From JBCAXA01 sp038534295 (GTDB lineage Bacteria; Pseudomonadota; Gammaproteobacteria; Steroidobacterales; Woeseiaceae): 64,000 nt of DNA. The notes beneath the pieces were generated by a model. The model was given only the letters and a program-made list of their open reading frames with translations. It was not told the origin of the DNA and searched no databases. The position numbers and the translations under genes are program-made. Location: the NCBI GenBank assembly GCA_038534295.1, contig JBCAXA010000004.1:186001-250000 (forward strand), in the 5' to 3' direction. Numbering within the stretch: the first letter of the stretch is position 1; every line of letters begins with the position of its first letter. Positions 9,237-17,122 of the stretch are shown here, in pieces.

Positions 9237-10676
9237 TCACAACTCGAGATCGAGCGCTTCGAAATCGAGCGTCGCCGCTTCGAAGTTGACGTCCGCAATG
9301 ACGGCGTCTAGACGGGCGTTCAGTAAGGATATTTCGGAGTTCGCGGCATTCTCCTCACGCACGTTGACGAGGAAAAAGTCGCTGGCGCCAGCGGCAAAGC
9401 GCTGCCTTTCGGCGTTCTGCAAAGTTTGCAGTTGCGCCACTTCCTGCGTCGCGAGATCGTACAGTTCGCGCGCGTAGAAACGTTGAAAGCCGAAAGCGAC
9501 CAGCGCTTGCTCGATGCGGTCGGCCGCCTCGAGGGCTTGAAACTCGAGCGCCGACAGCCGATCGCGCTCCTGCGTCAATCGGGCGCGCGCTTCCCGCCTG
9601 GCGATCGGGACCGAAAAATTCAAGCCAACGACGGTATCGGTCGAGTCGCGTGACCGTCCCCCTTCGGCGATTGCGCCGACGCCGTGTGCAAACTCGACGT
9701 AGCCGTCCAGGCGCGGCATCAGCGAATTCTCTCGTAACGCGATGCGTACGCGACTGCGGTCAATTGCATTGCGCAACACGCCGAGTTCCGGATGCCGTGC
9801 AAGCACGGACTCGAGCCGTGCATTGACCTCGGCCGCCGTCTCGGGCTCGGCGGTAGGCAGCACTTGCTGAAGCATCATCGGCAGCTGCCCTGCAACTGGC
9901 GTTCGCATGTCGCCATCACTGTCGCGCCAGTAGAACGATAAGACGTTCGCTGCCAGCGCGAGATCGCGCTCGGCACGGACAACGAGTGCACGTCGACGGT
10001 TGATGTTCTGTTGATTCTCCGTCAGGAAAATCGCCGCACGGGCGCCCTCGCGAACTTCGCGCTCCAACCCAACGTTACGATCTAACGCATTGGTCAAAAG
10101 ACGCCGATAAATCGCCAGCCGCTGGCCGGCCGCCGCCCAGCGCCAGTAAGCAATCGTCGCTTCCTGGGCAAGACCAATGCGAACCAGCATCAGCTCGAAC
10201 TCCGAGGCGCGCAGCGAAAACTCGGCATCAGCCAACGCGAAGCGGCGGGCATCGATATCGCGATCGCGAAGCAGTGAAAAAAGCACGCCCAGCTTGAATT
10301 GACCACCGGTATTTGTGAAGAACTCGTCTTCGTAGATCGGAAAGTTACCCTCGGAGAGCCGATACTGACTGTAGATACTTGCCCCGTAGTCGCTCACCGG
10401 CTTCGTCGCTTTGAAGGTCTGCACGCGACCGTCCCAGAACCCGCCCAAGCGGTTGTAGCTGTCGCCAGCAAACACCAAATCAAAGGCGCCATTCGCGGCG
10501 TCTCGCTCTCCAGCCGCAACGCGGTTTGCAGCAATAGCGCGCAAAATTGCCGGGACATGCTGCTGCGTCGATGCACGCACGTCCGCCAGCGTCAACGTCT
10601 GGCTGTTGACCGAACTTGCGGCCAACAGAAAAGCGAGGAACAGTGCGCTGGCGGCGCGGTTACGGCTGCTCGGCAT
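9237..10676 (-). CDS. TolC-like outer-membrane efflux protein
   Basis: This 479-residue protein starts at the ATG at 10676; the frame extends much further upstream, but that sequence lies inside the preceding gene. The N-terminus is a signal peptide (ALFLAFLLAASSVNSQ). The body is composed of long alpha-helical, Ala/Arg/Glu-rich repeats of the OEP type (for example RLTQERDRLSALEFQALE and LYDLATQEVAQLQTLQNAE), typical of the periplasmic tunnel of TolC/CusC proteins. It is the last gene of an ABC-HlyD-TolC operon and overlaps the HlyD gene by 17 bases, so it probably forms the outer-membrane duct for that system. Confidence 0.85.
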   Translation of the reverse strand: MPSSRNRAASALFLAFLLAASSVNSQTLTLADVRASTQQHVPAILRAIAANRVAAGERDAANGAFDLVFAGDSYNRLGGFWDGRVQTFKATKPVSDYGASIYSQYRLSEGNFPIYEDEFFTNTGGQFKLGVLFSLLRDRDIDARRFALADAEFSLRASEFELMLVRIGLAQEATIAYWRWAAAGQRLAIYRRLLTNALDRNVGLEREVREGARAAIFLTENQQNINRRRALVVRAERDLALAANVLSFYWRDSDGDMRTPVAGQLPMMLQQVLPTAEPETAAEVNARLESVLARHPELGVLRNAIDRSRVRIALRENSLMPRLDGYVEFAHGVGAIAEGGRSRDSTDTVVGLNFSVPIARREARARLTQERDRLSALEFQALEAADRIEQALVAFGFQRFYARELYDLATQEVAQLQTLQNAERQRFAAGASDFFLVNVREENAANSEISLLNARLDAVIADVNFEAATLDFEALDLEL

Positions 10677-11685
10677 TGCGAGTCGCAAAATTAGGCGGAA
10701 AGTTATTGAGCTGGCGCCAGATTTCGTAACCGACGGTGACCTGCTCGAGCAGTATCCAACCGCGGACGTTGGCACCAAAGCGTACGTAGCCGGCATCCGG
10801 CCACGGATTTGGATCATCGAAATCTTCGACGACCAGCACGCGAAATTGGCCGTTGATGCCAGCCGAGGCATCGACGGCCGTCACCAAGCCACCAAACGTG
10901 CCGATCGCGACCGACGGCCAACCGCTGAACTGCACGGCCGGCCAGCCTTCAAATTGCAGGCGAACTTTGTCGCCCGGCTGGACCAGCGCAACGTCACGCC
11001 CATCGACGTAAATCTCGACGGCACGTTCGACATTGTCCGGCACAAACGTCGCGACCACCTGACCCGAGTTCACGAACGTCGCGGCATCGCCGGCGTTAAC
11101 CCGCAAAATGACGCCATCGCGCGGCGCGCGCACGGTTTGCACGGATTGCCTAGAAATATTCACTTCGAGTCGGCTGATCGCGGCAGCCGCCTCGGCGACG
11201 CTCGCGCGCCGTTCTTCAACGCGAATCCGCGCCTGTTCGAACTCACGCCGAGCGGCGAGACCCTGCTCGAACAGCTGGCGAGTACGTCTTAGATCGATGT
11301 CGGCCGTGTCGCGCGCGGCGGTCGCCGCATCGAGCCTGGCCTGGAGCTGGGCGCGTTCGACTTCCAGGCGCTCCAGCAAAAGCGGGTCGTTATCGACGAT
11401 TTTGACAATCGGATCACCAACGGCAACGCGTGTGCCGTCGCGGACGTACCACTCTTCGATCCGTCCTGCGACCAGTGCATTGATCTCCTGCAGGCGATCG
11501 TTCGGGTTTAGCGCTGTGACCGCGCCCGGCCCAGATGTCGTTTGCACCCACGGCACGAAATACAGGAACAGGCCGAACAGAACGACAGCCAGACCGAGCA
11601 TCCAAGCAACGGCACGCGCGACGCGCGGTAAGCGAATCTCGTTCAAGGTTGTGAACAGCTCGCTGTGATGCATCTCGAAGGCCAT
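10660..11685 (-). CDS. HlyD-family membrane fusion protein
   Basis: This 341-residue adaptor has a single N-terminal membrane helix (about 27-48). A lipoyl half-motif (about 70-100) is followed by a long coiled-coil hairpin (about 103-180), the second lipoyl half (QTVRAPRDGVILRV) and a beta-barrel domain. This is the order found in HlyD/EmrA adaptors that bridge an inner-membrane ABC exporter and a TolC duct. Its start codon shares one base with the stop of the ABC gene (TGATG), so the two are translationally coupled. The hairpin is of moderate length. The cargo is unknown because no RTX or other candidate secreted substrate is adjacent. Confidence 0.9.
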   Translation of the reverse strand: MAFEMHHSELFTTLNEIRLPRVARAVAWMLGLAVVLFGLFLYFVPWVQTTSGPGAVTALNPNDRLQEINALVAGRIEEWYVRDGTRVAVGDPIVKIVDNDPLLLERLEVERAQLQARLDAATAARDTADIDLRRTRQLFEQGLAARREFEQARIRVEERRASVAEAAAAISRLEVNISRQSVQTVRAPRDGVILRVNAGDAATFVNSGQVVATFVPDNVERAVEIYVDGRDVALVQPGDKVRLQFEGWPAVQFSGWPSVAIGTFGGLVTAVDASAGINGQFRVLVVEDFDDPNPWPDAGYVRFGANVRGWILLEQVTVGYEIWRQLNNFPPNFATRNAEQP

Positions 11686-13451
11686 CAGCGAATGGCCTCC
11701 ACATTGCCAGACGGCGAGCTGGCGATGGTATCGAGGCGCGGCTGCTCGGACCGACGATCGGCTTCGAAGCGTCGAAACGCCTGTTCATCCTCGAAGAGGC
11801 GCTGATTGGTATGTCCAAGATACAGAAACCGATCGGCACCCAGATTTGACGAGCGGTTCGAAAAACAGATAACCGTTGCGCCGCAGCTTTTCTGCAGCGC
11901 ATCCAGCGCGTTGATGAGCAGCGCTTCCGGCATAACGTCGAACAACTGACTGAGCACGAGGACCCGCGGCCGCGCGATGATCGCTGCGGCCAACTTGAGC
12001 TGCATTGTTTCGGTGATCGACAGCGGCCATCCGGTCGCCGCCAGTGACGTGTCGAGCCCGTCGCCGAGCCGGGCGATCGTGGTATCGAGACCAACTGCGC
12101 GCAGCACCTCCAGAATCTGCCGCGCGTTAGCGTCGCGCGAACACAGCCGCAGGTACTCGCGAATGGTCATGACGATTGTGTTCGGCCGATCCAGAACGAT
12201 GACCTCTTGGCGCAGCACGTGTGCCTTGATCGCCGCGATGTCATTACCGCCGATCGTCACGAGACCCGAATCCGGCAGCTCATGCTTCTTCATAAAGTTG
12301 GTGAACTGGCGTTGGGACGTGTGGGTCGCCGGGTGCACCAGCACGCGAGCGCCAGCAGGAACAACGAAATCGAACACGAGGTCGGCGCCGCGCGTTTCGC
12401 CGCGCGCGTTAACGAACTCGAGGGACGCGTCACCGTCAATGCTGTCATCGACGCCTGTCAACGATTCCTGTTCGATGTCATCGAACAACGAAAGCTCTTC
12501 GACGGCCGCGCACAGATCGTAGAAGTACGTCAGATACGTACCGAGCTGGGACAAACCGAAAAACACCGCAGCTAGAACGAGTTCAGCGGCGACCAGCTGG
12601 CCGACCGACAGCTGCCCTTGAATGACCAGCCACCCACCCAGTCCCAGCAAGCTTGCGCTGGCAAGCGCGTAAATGAACAGGAAACCGAGCGTCTGCGCGA
12701 AATACAGCCCGAAATGTCGCCGGTGCTCTTTCATGTAAGCCGCAGTGACGTGGTCCGTCTGGCGCAACGCTTCTTCGATATGGCCCTGAGTCTTGAAGAA
12801 ACCGTTCGAACTCGCGAGACCCTCGAGCCATGCAGCCGAGGCATGTTTTTTGTGCGACAGGTCCAGCGCGCTCTTGATCGCCCGCTTACCCCAGATGGCC
12901 CAGACCAGCCACAGCGTTGCAAACAAAACGATGTTGAAAGCAAGAAATACTGGGTGGTACAGCGACACCAGCGCGCAACCGACGAGGGTTTGCAGGATGA
13001 TGGAGAAGCCGCCGACCAACAGGTACGGAATCCGCTTCATCACGATGATGATGTCGAAATAGCGGTTGAACAGCGGGCCCTTGCTGTCGTCGTCGAAAAA
13101 CGGATTCTTCGCATAAATCGCGCGCAGCGCGATTTCCGCCACCATGCGGGCATAAAAGCGCCGGCCGAAAACATCGACGAGGTGAATGCGCATCGCATTC
13201 AAGACGCCGCTCAAGATGAGAAGCCCAAACAGCGTTACTGACAGCACGACGAGTGGAGTCGTCAACGCCGTGTTTACGATCGAGTTGACGAGCATTTGCA
13301 CCGACACCGGCACGGCCAGCGATAGCACGCTAATCGCGATGCCATAGATGATCGCCAGCGCGTAGAAGCTCCTCTCGGGGCCTAGGATGCGGGAGAAGTA
13401 AATCGCGAGTTCCGGCAGCGAGCGCTGCTCGGTCATGGCGTGGTAACTCAT
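11685..13451 (-). CDS. ABC exporter with catalytically dead nucleotide-binding domain
   Basis: This 588-residue protein has an ABC type I exporter transmembrane domain (about 25-320, six helices) and a C-terminal region that aligns along the whole length of an ABC ATPase but lacks its motifs. Walker A reads HPATHTSQR instead of GxxGxGKST. The signature LSGGQ reads LSITE. Walker B LDE reads LSQ. The Q-loop glutamine and the switch histidine (FSNRSS) are also replaced. Spacing and surrounding hydrophobic strands are preserved with no frameshift, so this looks like a maintained pseudo-ATPase rather than decay. It heads the operon with the HlyD and TolC genes. It may pair with another ATPase or use a different mode. 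The start is the ATG at 13451; 13436 is an alternative. Confidence 0.85.
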   Translation of the reverse strand: MSYHAMTEQRSLPELAIYFSRILGPERSFYALAIIYGIAISVLSLAVPVSVQMLVNSIVNTALTTPLVVLSVTLFGLLILSGVLNAMRIHLVDVFGRRFYARMVAEIALRAIYAKNPFFDDDSKGPLFNRYFDIIIVMKRIPYLLVGGFSIILQTLVGCALVSLYHPVFLAFNIVLFATLWLVWAIWGKRAIKSALDLSHKKHASAAWLEGLASSNGFFKTQGHIEEALRQTDHVTAAYMKEHRRHFGLYFAQTLGFLFIYALASASLLGLGGWLVIQGQLSVGQLVAAELVLAAVFFGLSQLGTYLTYFYDLCAAVEELSLFDDIEQESLTGVDDSIDGDASLEFVNARGETRGADLVFDFVVPAGARVLVHPATHTSQRQFTNFMKKHELPDSGLVTIGGNDIAAIKAHVLRQEVIVLDRPNTIVMTIREYLRLCSRDANARQILEVLRAVGLDTTIARLGDGLDTSLAATGWPLSITETMQLKLAAAIIARPRVLVLSQLFDVMPEALLINALDALQKSCGATVICFSNRSSNLGADRFLYLGHTNQRLFEDEQAFRRFEADRRSEQPRLDTIASSPSGNVEAIR

Positions 13452-13638
13452 TTCGATTGCTCAGCGATCATCAGAATGGCGTGCGCGCAAACGCGACCTG
13501 GCGCCGCCGATCGGGCAGCTGCGCGGCGTGTTGCCGGCGCGCTACCGTTTTACCGGATTCCGATGACGACGCAAGTCCTTGAGACTTAAATTGAAAGATT
13601 CGCAGCTATGCAGTCGAGGTTGCGTGAAGGACTGCAGT

Positions 13639-14427
13639 TCATTCGCACAGCTCGGCGTCGCCACCGACGAGCCGGGCATCGAAGGACTGGAGCATCGCCG
13701 TGCTGGCACGCAGCAGGCCATCTGCCGTGACGGCGTAGCGCTCGCGCGAGACGTCTAGGCGGTCGCAGCCGCCCTCGCCCTGGAATTTGCGAATCGTTAT
13801 CAGGACCAATTCGTGGCCGAGTTCGGCGCCGGTCGGCGCCGACGCACTGCTCCATACGGCATTCAGCGCCGAATTTTGCGCGCTGTACGTCCACAGATAT
13901 TCCACGGCAAATTTCAATCCGGCGGCACTCAACGGCTGTCGGTTGATTTGCCCGAGCACATCGCCAGCGGCGACAGAACGATCCAGCGCGGTGCAGCGAT
14001 ACACCCGTGCGCGAAACATCGCCGGCGGCACGGCACCGAGGTCGTGCGCGAATTCGAAATACCAGTCGGCGGCGCTCGATCCGGTCAATGCCGCAGCCGA
14101 CGAATACTGCGCCGCATCGATGTCGGCCCAGCGCTGCGCTTCGGCAGCATCGTCGCTGCAGAGCTCATAGTCGACAGCGGCAGCGGGATCGATATCGGTG
14201 GAGCGAACGTGGCCGGTCAGCGTCAATCGATCGGGAAACGGGTCGCTCTCGCGATAGAAATCGGCGGGCCGGTTGGCCGTTACCGCATAGGCGGCGCGGG
14301 CCATGGCTAAGGGATCGGCAAACGCCGCCGCATCGGTCACCGGCTCGGTGCCGGAACTGCCGCCGCAGGCCGTCACGGTGAGCGCCATCGCGGTAGCCAT
14401 GAAAACCGGTTTCGCTGTCGTTACCAT
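13639..14427 (-). CDS. Predicted lipoprotein of unknown function
   Basis: This 262-residue protein, started at the ATG at 14427, opens with a signal peptide ending in a lipobox (LTVTAC at about residues 17-22) followed by GGSSGTEP, a typical lipoprotein linker. Upstream in-frame sequence has no signal and would run into the divergent glutathione transferase. The mature part is acidic and Ala/Asp-rich, with several cysteines (YELCSDD, YRCTALD, GGCDRLD, DAELCE) that may form disulfides. I recognise no family. It lies just upstream of the ABC-HlyD-TolC operon on the same strand, but with a 187-base gap, so co-transcription is uncertain. Confidence 0.65.
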   Translation of the reverse strand: MVTTAKPVFMATAMALTVTACGGSSGTEPVTDAAAFADPLAMARAAYAVTANRPADFYRESDPFPDRLTLTGHVRSTDIDPAAAVDYELCSDDAAEAQRWADIDAAQYSSAAALTGSSAADWYFEFAHDLGAVPPAMFRARVYRCTALDRSVAAGDVLGQINRQPLSAAGLKFAVEYLWTYSAQNSALNAVWSSASAPTGAELGHELVLITIRKFQGEGGCDRLDVSRERYAVTADGLLRASTAMLQSFDARLVGGDAELCE

Positions 14428-14457
14428 GGCCGGGTTATCGGCAGCGAGGCCAGTAAA

Positions 14458-15066
14458 TTGAACGAGGCAACGCGAATCAGGCTGTTCTGGAGTGCCCAGA
14501 GTCGCGCATCGCGCGCGGTCTGGATGTTGAACGAATGCGACGTCGACTATGCGCGCGTGCCCGTCGACCTCAAGGTCGAGCCGCACAGCGATGATCCAGA
14601 CTTCTTGCGCGCGAGTCCGATGGGCAAAGTGCCGGCGCTGGTCGATGGCGACGTGGTCATCGCAGAGTCGGCAGCCATATGCACCTATCTCGCTGATCGC
14701 TATGCCGGTGGCCGGCTCGCACCTGCCCTCGACGCGGCCGAACGCGGTCCGTATTTGTATTGGATGTTTTACGCGCCGGCGGTCATCGAGCCGGCAATGT
14801 CCGAGAAATTCAATAACGTCACGCCGAACCGCGGCTCGAACGGCTGGGGCGATTTCGACACGATGATCGCGACGCTCGAAGCGGGGCTCGCCGACTCGCC
14901 GTGGATTCTCGGCAACGACTTTTCGGCAGCCGACGTCATGCTGGGCTCGTCGACGGTGTTCATGCGGATGTTCAAGGTATTGCCGGATTCGGCCGTCCTA
15001 AACGCCTACGCCGATCGCTGTCTGGCGCGCGACGGTTACCGGGCGGCGCTGGCGCTCGAGCAATAG
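14458..15066 (+). CDS. Glutathione S-transferase family protein
   Basis: This 202-residue protein has an N-terminal thioredoxin fold (RIRLFWSAQSRASRAVWML, then the glutathione-binding SPMGKVPALVDGDVVIAESAAI with cis-Pro and the Glu-Ser pair) and an alpha-helical C-terminal domain with the N-capping segment FSAADVMLG. The catalytic residue is probably a serine in SAQSR. The start is TTG at 14458, placing the fold at the usual distance from the N-terminus; no better start is in frame. Only 30 bases separate it from the divergent lipoprotein start, so the promoters must overlap. Substrates cannot be deduced. Confidence 0.87.
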   Translation: MNEATRIRLFWSAQSRASRAVWMLNECDVDYARVPVDLKVEPHSDDPDFLRASPMGKVPALVDGDVVIAESAAICTYLADRYAGGRLAPALDAAERGPYLYWMFYAPAVIEPAMSEKFNNVTPNRGSNGWGDFDTMIATLEAGLADSPWILGNDFSAADVMLGSSTVFMRMFKVLPDSAVLNAYADRCLARDGYRAALALEQ

Positions 15067-15067
15067 G

Positions 15068-16018
15068 TCAGCCGCCGACGGCGGCCAACAGCAAATCGGT
15101 GAATGTGGTCGGGTCTTCGAGCATGACGAAATGCCCGACATCGGTCATTTCGACGTAGCTAAAGTCATCGACCGTCGCCTCGAGTATGTTGACCTTGGTC
15201 GGCTGATAACTCGAGTTGATTAATACCAAGGGCACCGTCAACGCTTGGAGTTGTGGCATCGGGTTGTGCGCGGCGAGCGCGAGCAGCGCACCACGACCGA
15301 CTTCGGGTGGGGACGACGCCATGTCGCGAACGACAAAGTCGCGCACCTGGCGACTGGAGTCGTCGACGAACATCGTCTGCACGATGGCCGACACCGTACC
15401 GGCATAGTCGATGTCCATGTTGTCGAGCGTTGCGCTGAGCGTGGTGGCCGGGAAGCTCTCGTCGGGTCGCCTCAACGTGTCAACGGCAACAACTCGTTCG
15501 AGGCGACTGCCGAGCTTGTCGGCGGTCGCGAGCACGACGTTGCCGCCCATCGAGTGGCCGACGAGCGTCACGCGGCGCAGATTCAATCCGATGACAACGG
15601 CGGCAACGTCGTCGGCAAAAGCGTCGATCGACCAGTCGACCCGGTCGACGCCGGATTCGCCGTGTCCGGCGAGGTCCACGGTCACGACGCGAAAGCGTTC
15701 GGCGAGAAAATCGCGCTGCAGCTGCCAATACGAGCGATCGCAGTTCCAGCCGTGTACGAGCACCAGCGTCTGTTCGCCGTCGCCTTGATCGTCGTAGTGA
15801 ATCCAAACGTCGTCGGCGGAGCGAAACGCTTGATCTTGTGGGTGTGCTTCTTTCATACGGCTTGCGCGGTCGCTGTCCGGCGTCGGCGGTGCTTCCCGCG
15901 TGTAGTCAATGTGTTGTTGTGGCGGACCGACGCGGAAATCGTTGTAGGACCAGTAAGCGAGTCCACCGAGCGCAACCAGCAACAGCAGGCTGCGAACCGG
16001 ACCGAGACGTTTAAGCAT
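15068..16018 (-). CDS. Membrane-anchored alpha/beta hydrolase
   Basis: This 316-residue protein, from the ATG at 16018, has one N-terminal membrane helix (about 10-27) and an alpha/beta-hydrolase domain on the far side. Visible are the oxyanion segment VLVHGWN, the nucleophile elbow GHSMGG and a C-terminal catalytic histidine in DVGHFVMLEDP. It could be an esterase, lipase or epoxide-type hydrolase. The first codons overlap the stop of the upstream membrane-anchored GST-like gene by 8 bases, indicating a two-gene operon. The 3' end nearly touches the convergent GST at 15066. Confidence 0.85.
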   Translation of the reverse strand: MLKRLGPVRSLLLLVALGGLAYWSYNDFRVGPPQQHIDYTREAPPTPDSDRASRMKEAHPQDQAFRSADDVWIHYDDQGDGEQTLVLVHGWNCDRSYWQLQRDFLAERFRVVTVDLAGHGESGVDRVDWSIDAFADDVAAVVIGLNLRRVTLVGHSMGGNVVLATADKLGSRLERVVAVDTLRRPDESFPATTLSATLDNMDIDYAGTVSAIVQTMFVDDSSRQVRDFVVRDMASSPPEVGRGALLALAAHNPMPQLQALTVPLVLINSSYQPTKVNILEATVDDFSYVEMTDVGHFVMLEDPTTFTDLLLAAVGG

Positions 16019-16964
16019 GCGCGAGGCGCTCCTCCCGATAGAGTCGTTCGAAATGCGCAACGACCTTGGGGAACCGTTGAGACCACTGCTTTATCTCATT
16101 TCGCATGGCTTCCGGCAATTTCTCGGGCGCCAGCCGTACGGGCGCACTTGTGCCGCGCGCAAACTGGTCGTGTCGAAGCCACACACTATTGATGGCGGCA
16201 AAGGCGAAATCGCAGTAGTCGGGGGCCGGGCCTGCCAATAGCGTGTTGCGTCCGTCACGCAACCGGTCTTCGAAATCACCGAGCGTGTCGGTGAGGCGCG
16301 CCAGCACTTTCTCGTGCCGCGCCGCGGAAACCCGAAAAGCGCGTTTGATCATCGTACTGAGGAGCGGGTAGCCGACGCGAATCACGAGACGCTGCCAAGC
16401 CGGTGTGCGTGGATCGCGCGCACCCCACGCAGCGAGCGCAGCCTCACGATCGCCAGCGACGTGGTAGTAGACCCACTGTTGCAACAGCACGCCGATCGCA
16501 TCGATGTCTTGCTCTAGCGCGACGCGTTCCTTGGTCGGCGCCAGGAACTCGGCGTCGGCGCCGAGTTCGGCCGCATAACGACCGTACAAATAACGCAAGA
16601 TCTCGGCGGAGTTGCCGATCTCAGAACGTACTGCTCCGGTGCTGAACTTCAGCCGCGGCACGGTACGGCCGACCGTGAATGCGCCCAGCGTGCCGGCGGC
16701 CCGCTTTTCGACATAATCGATACCGAGGCGATCCAGGCACCATCGCACCTTTTCGACGAAGTGACTGACCGCGATGCTGTCGAGCTGTACGGCCGGGACT
16801 TTTGCGGGTGCTACCCAGACACTCAACCCGATTGCCCACCGCGCCAACAACGCAACGAGCACCAGTACCAACGCTAGGCCCAAGCCGCCGTCCAGCCAAA
16901 GCAGCAGGAATGGCAGCGAGTAAAGAAAAAAAGTGTGCCAAATCAATCGGTTCCCGGTCATCAT
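16011..16964 (-). CDS. GST-fold protein with N-terminal transmembrane helices
   Basis: This 317-residue protein, from the ATG at 16964, begins with two closely spaced hydrophobic helices (about 7-22 and 27-46, WHTFFLYSLPFLLLWL and LALVLVLVALLARW). A glutathione-S-transferase fold follows: a thioredoxin-like domain (SHFVEKVRWCLDRLGIDY, TVPRLKF with cis-Pro, NSAEIL in place of the usual ESxAI), then a helical domain with a D-Y-C-D-FAFA capping motif. Membrane-anchored soluble-type GSTs are uncommon. The gene is coupled to the membrane-anchored hydrolase downstream, so both probably act at the inner membrane. Upstream in-frame codons lack a better start. Confidence 0.75.
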   Translation of the reverse strand: MMTGNRLIWHTFFLYSLPFLLLWLDGGLGLALVLVLVALLARWAIGLSVWVAPAKVPAVQLDSIAVSHFVEKVRWCLDRLGIDYVEKRAAGTLGAFTVGRTVPRLKFSTGAVRSEIGNSAEILRYLYGRYAAELGADAEFLAPTKERVALEQDIDAIGVLLQQWVYYHVAGDREAALAAWGARDPRTPAWQRLVIRVGYPLLSTMIKRAFRVSAARHEKVLARLTDTLGDFEDRLRDGRNTLLAGPAPDYCDFAFAAINSVWLRHDQFARGTSAPVRLAPEKLPEAMRNEIKQWSQRFPKVVAHFERLYREERLAHA

Positions 16965-17046
16965 GGCTCTCGGCGGCGAATTTTGGTGGACTCTACCATG
17001 AGCTAGAACGCAGTACTCTGCGCAGTGCATTGCGAATCTGAGCGGG

Positions 17047-17063
17047 GTTAAGGTTCTGTTCAG
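17047..17063 (+). promoter_or_regulatory. Direct repeat resembling an OmpR-family regulator box
   Basis: GTTAAG (17047-17052) and GTTCAG (17058-17063) form an imperfect direct repeat with an 11-base period, the arrangement bound by tandem OmpR/PhoP-type response regulators. It lies about 60 bases upstream of the DUF3300 gene start. The assignment rests on spacing and similarity only. Confidence 0.35.
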
Positions 17064-17122
17064 CCGCTGTACGCTAGGTTTACCGTCAGCGAAGACCCGC
17101 CTTGGCGGGAGGAGGGGTAAAA

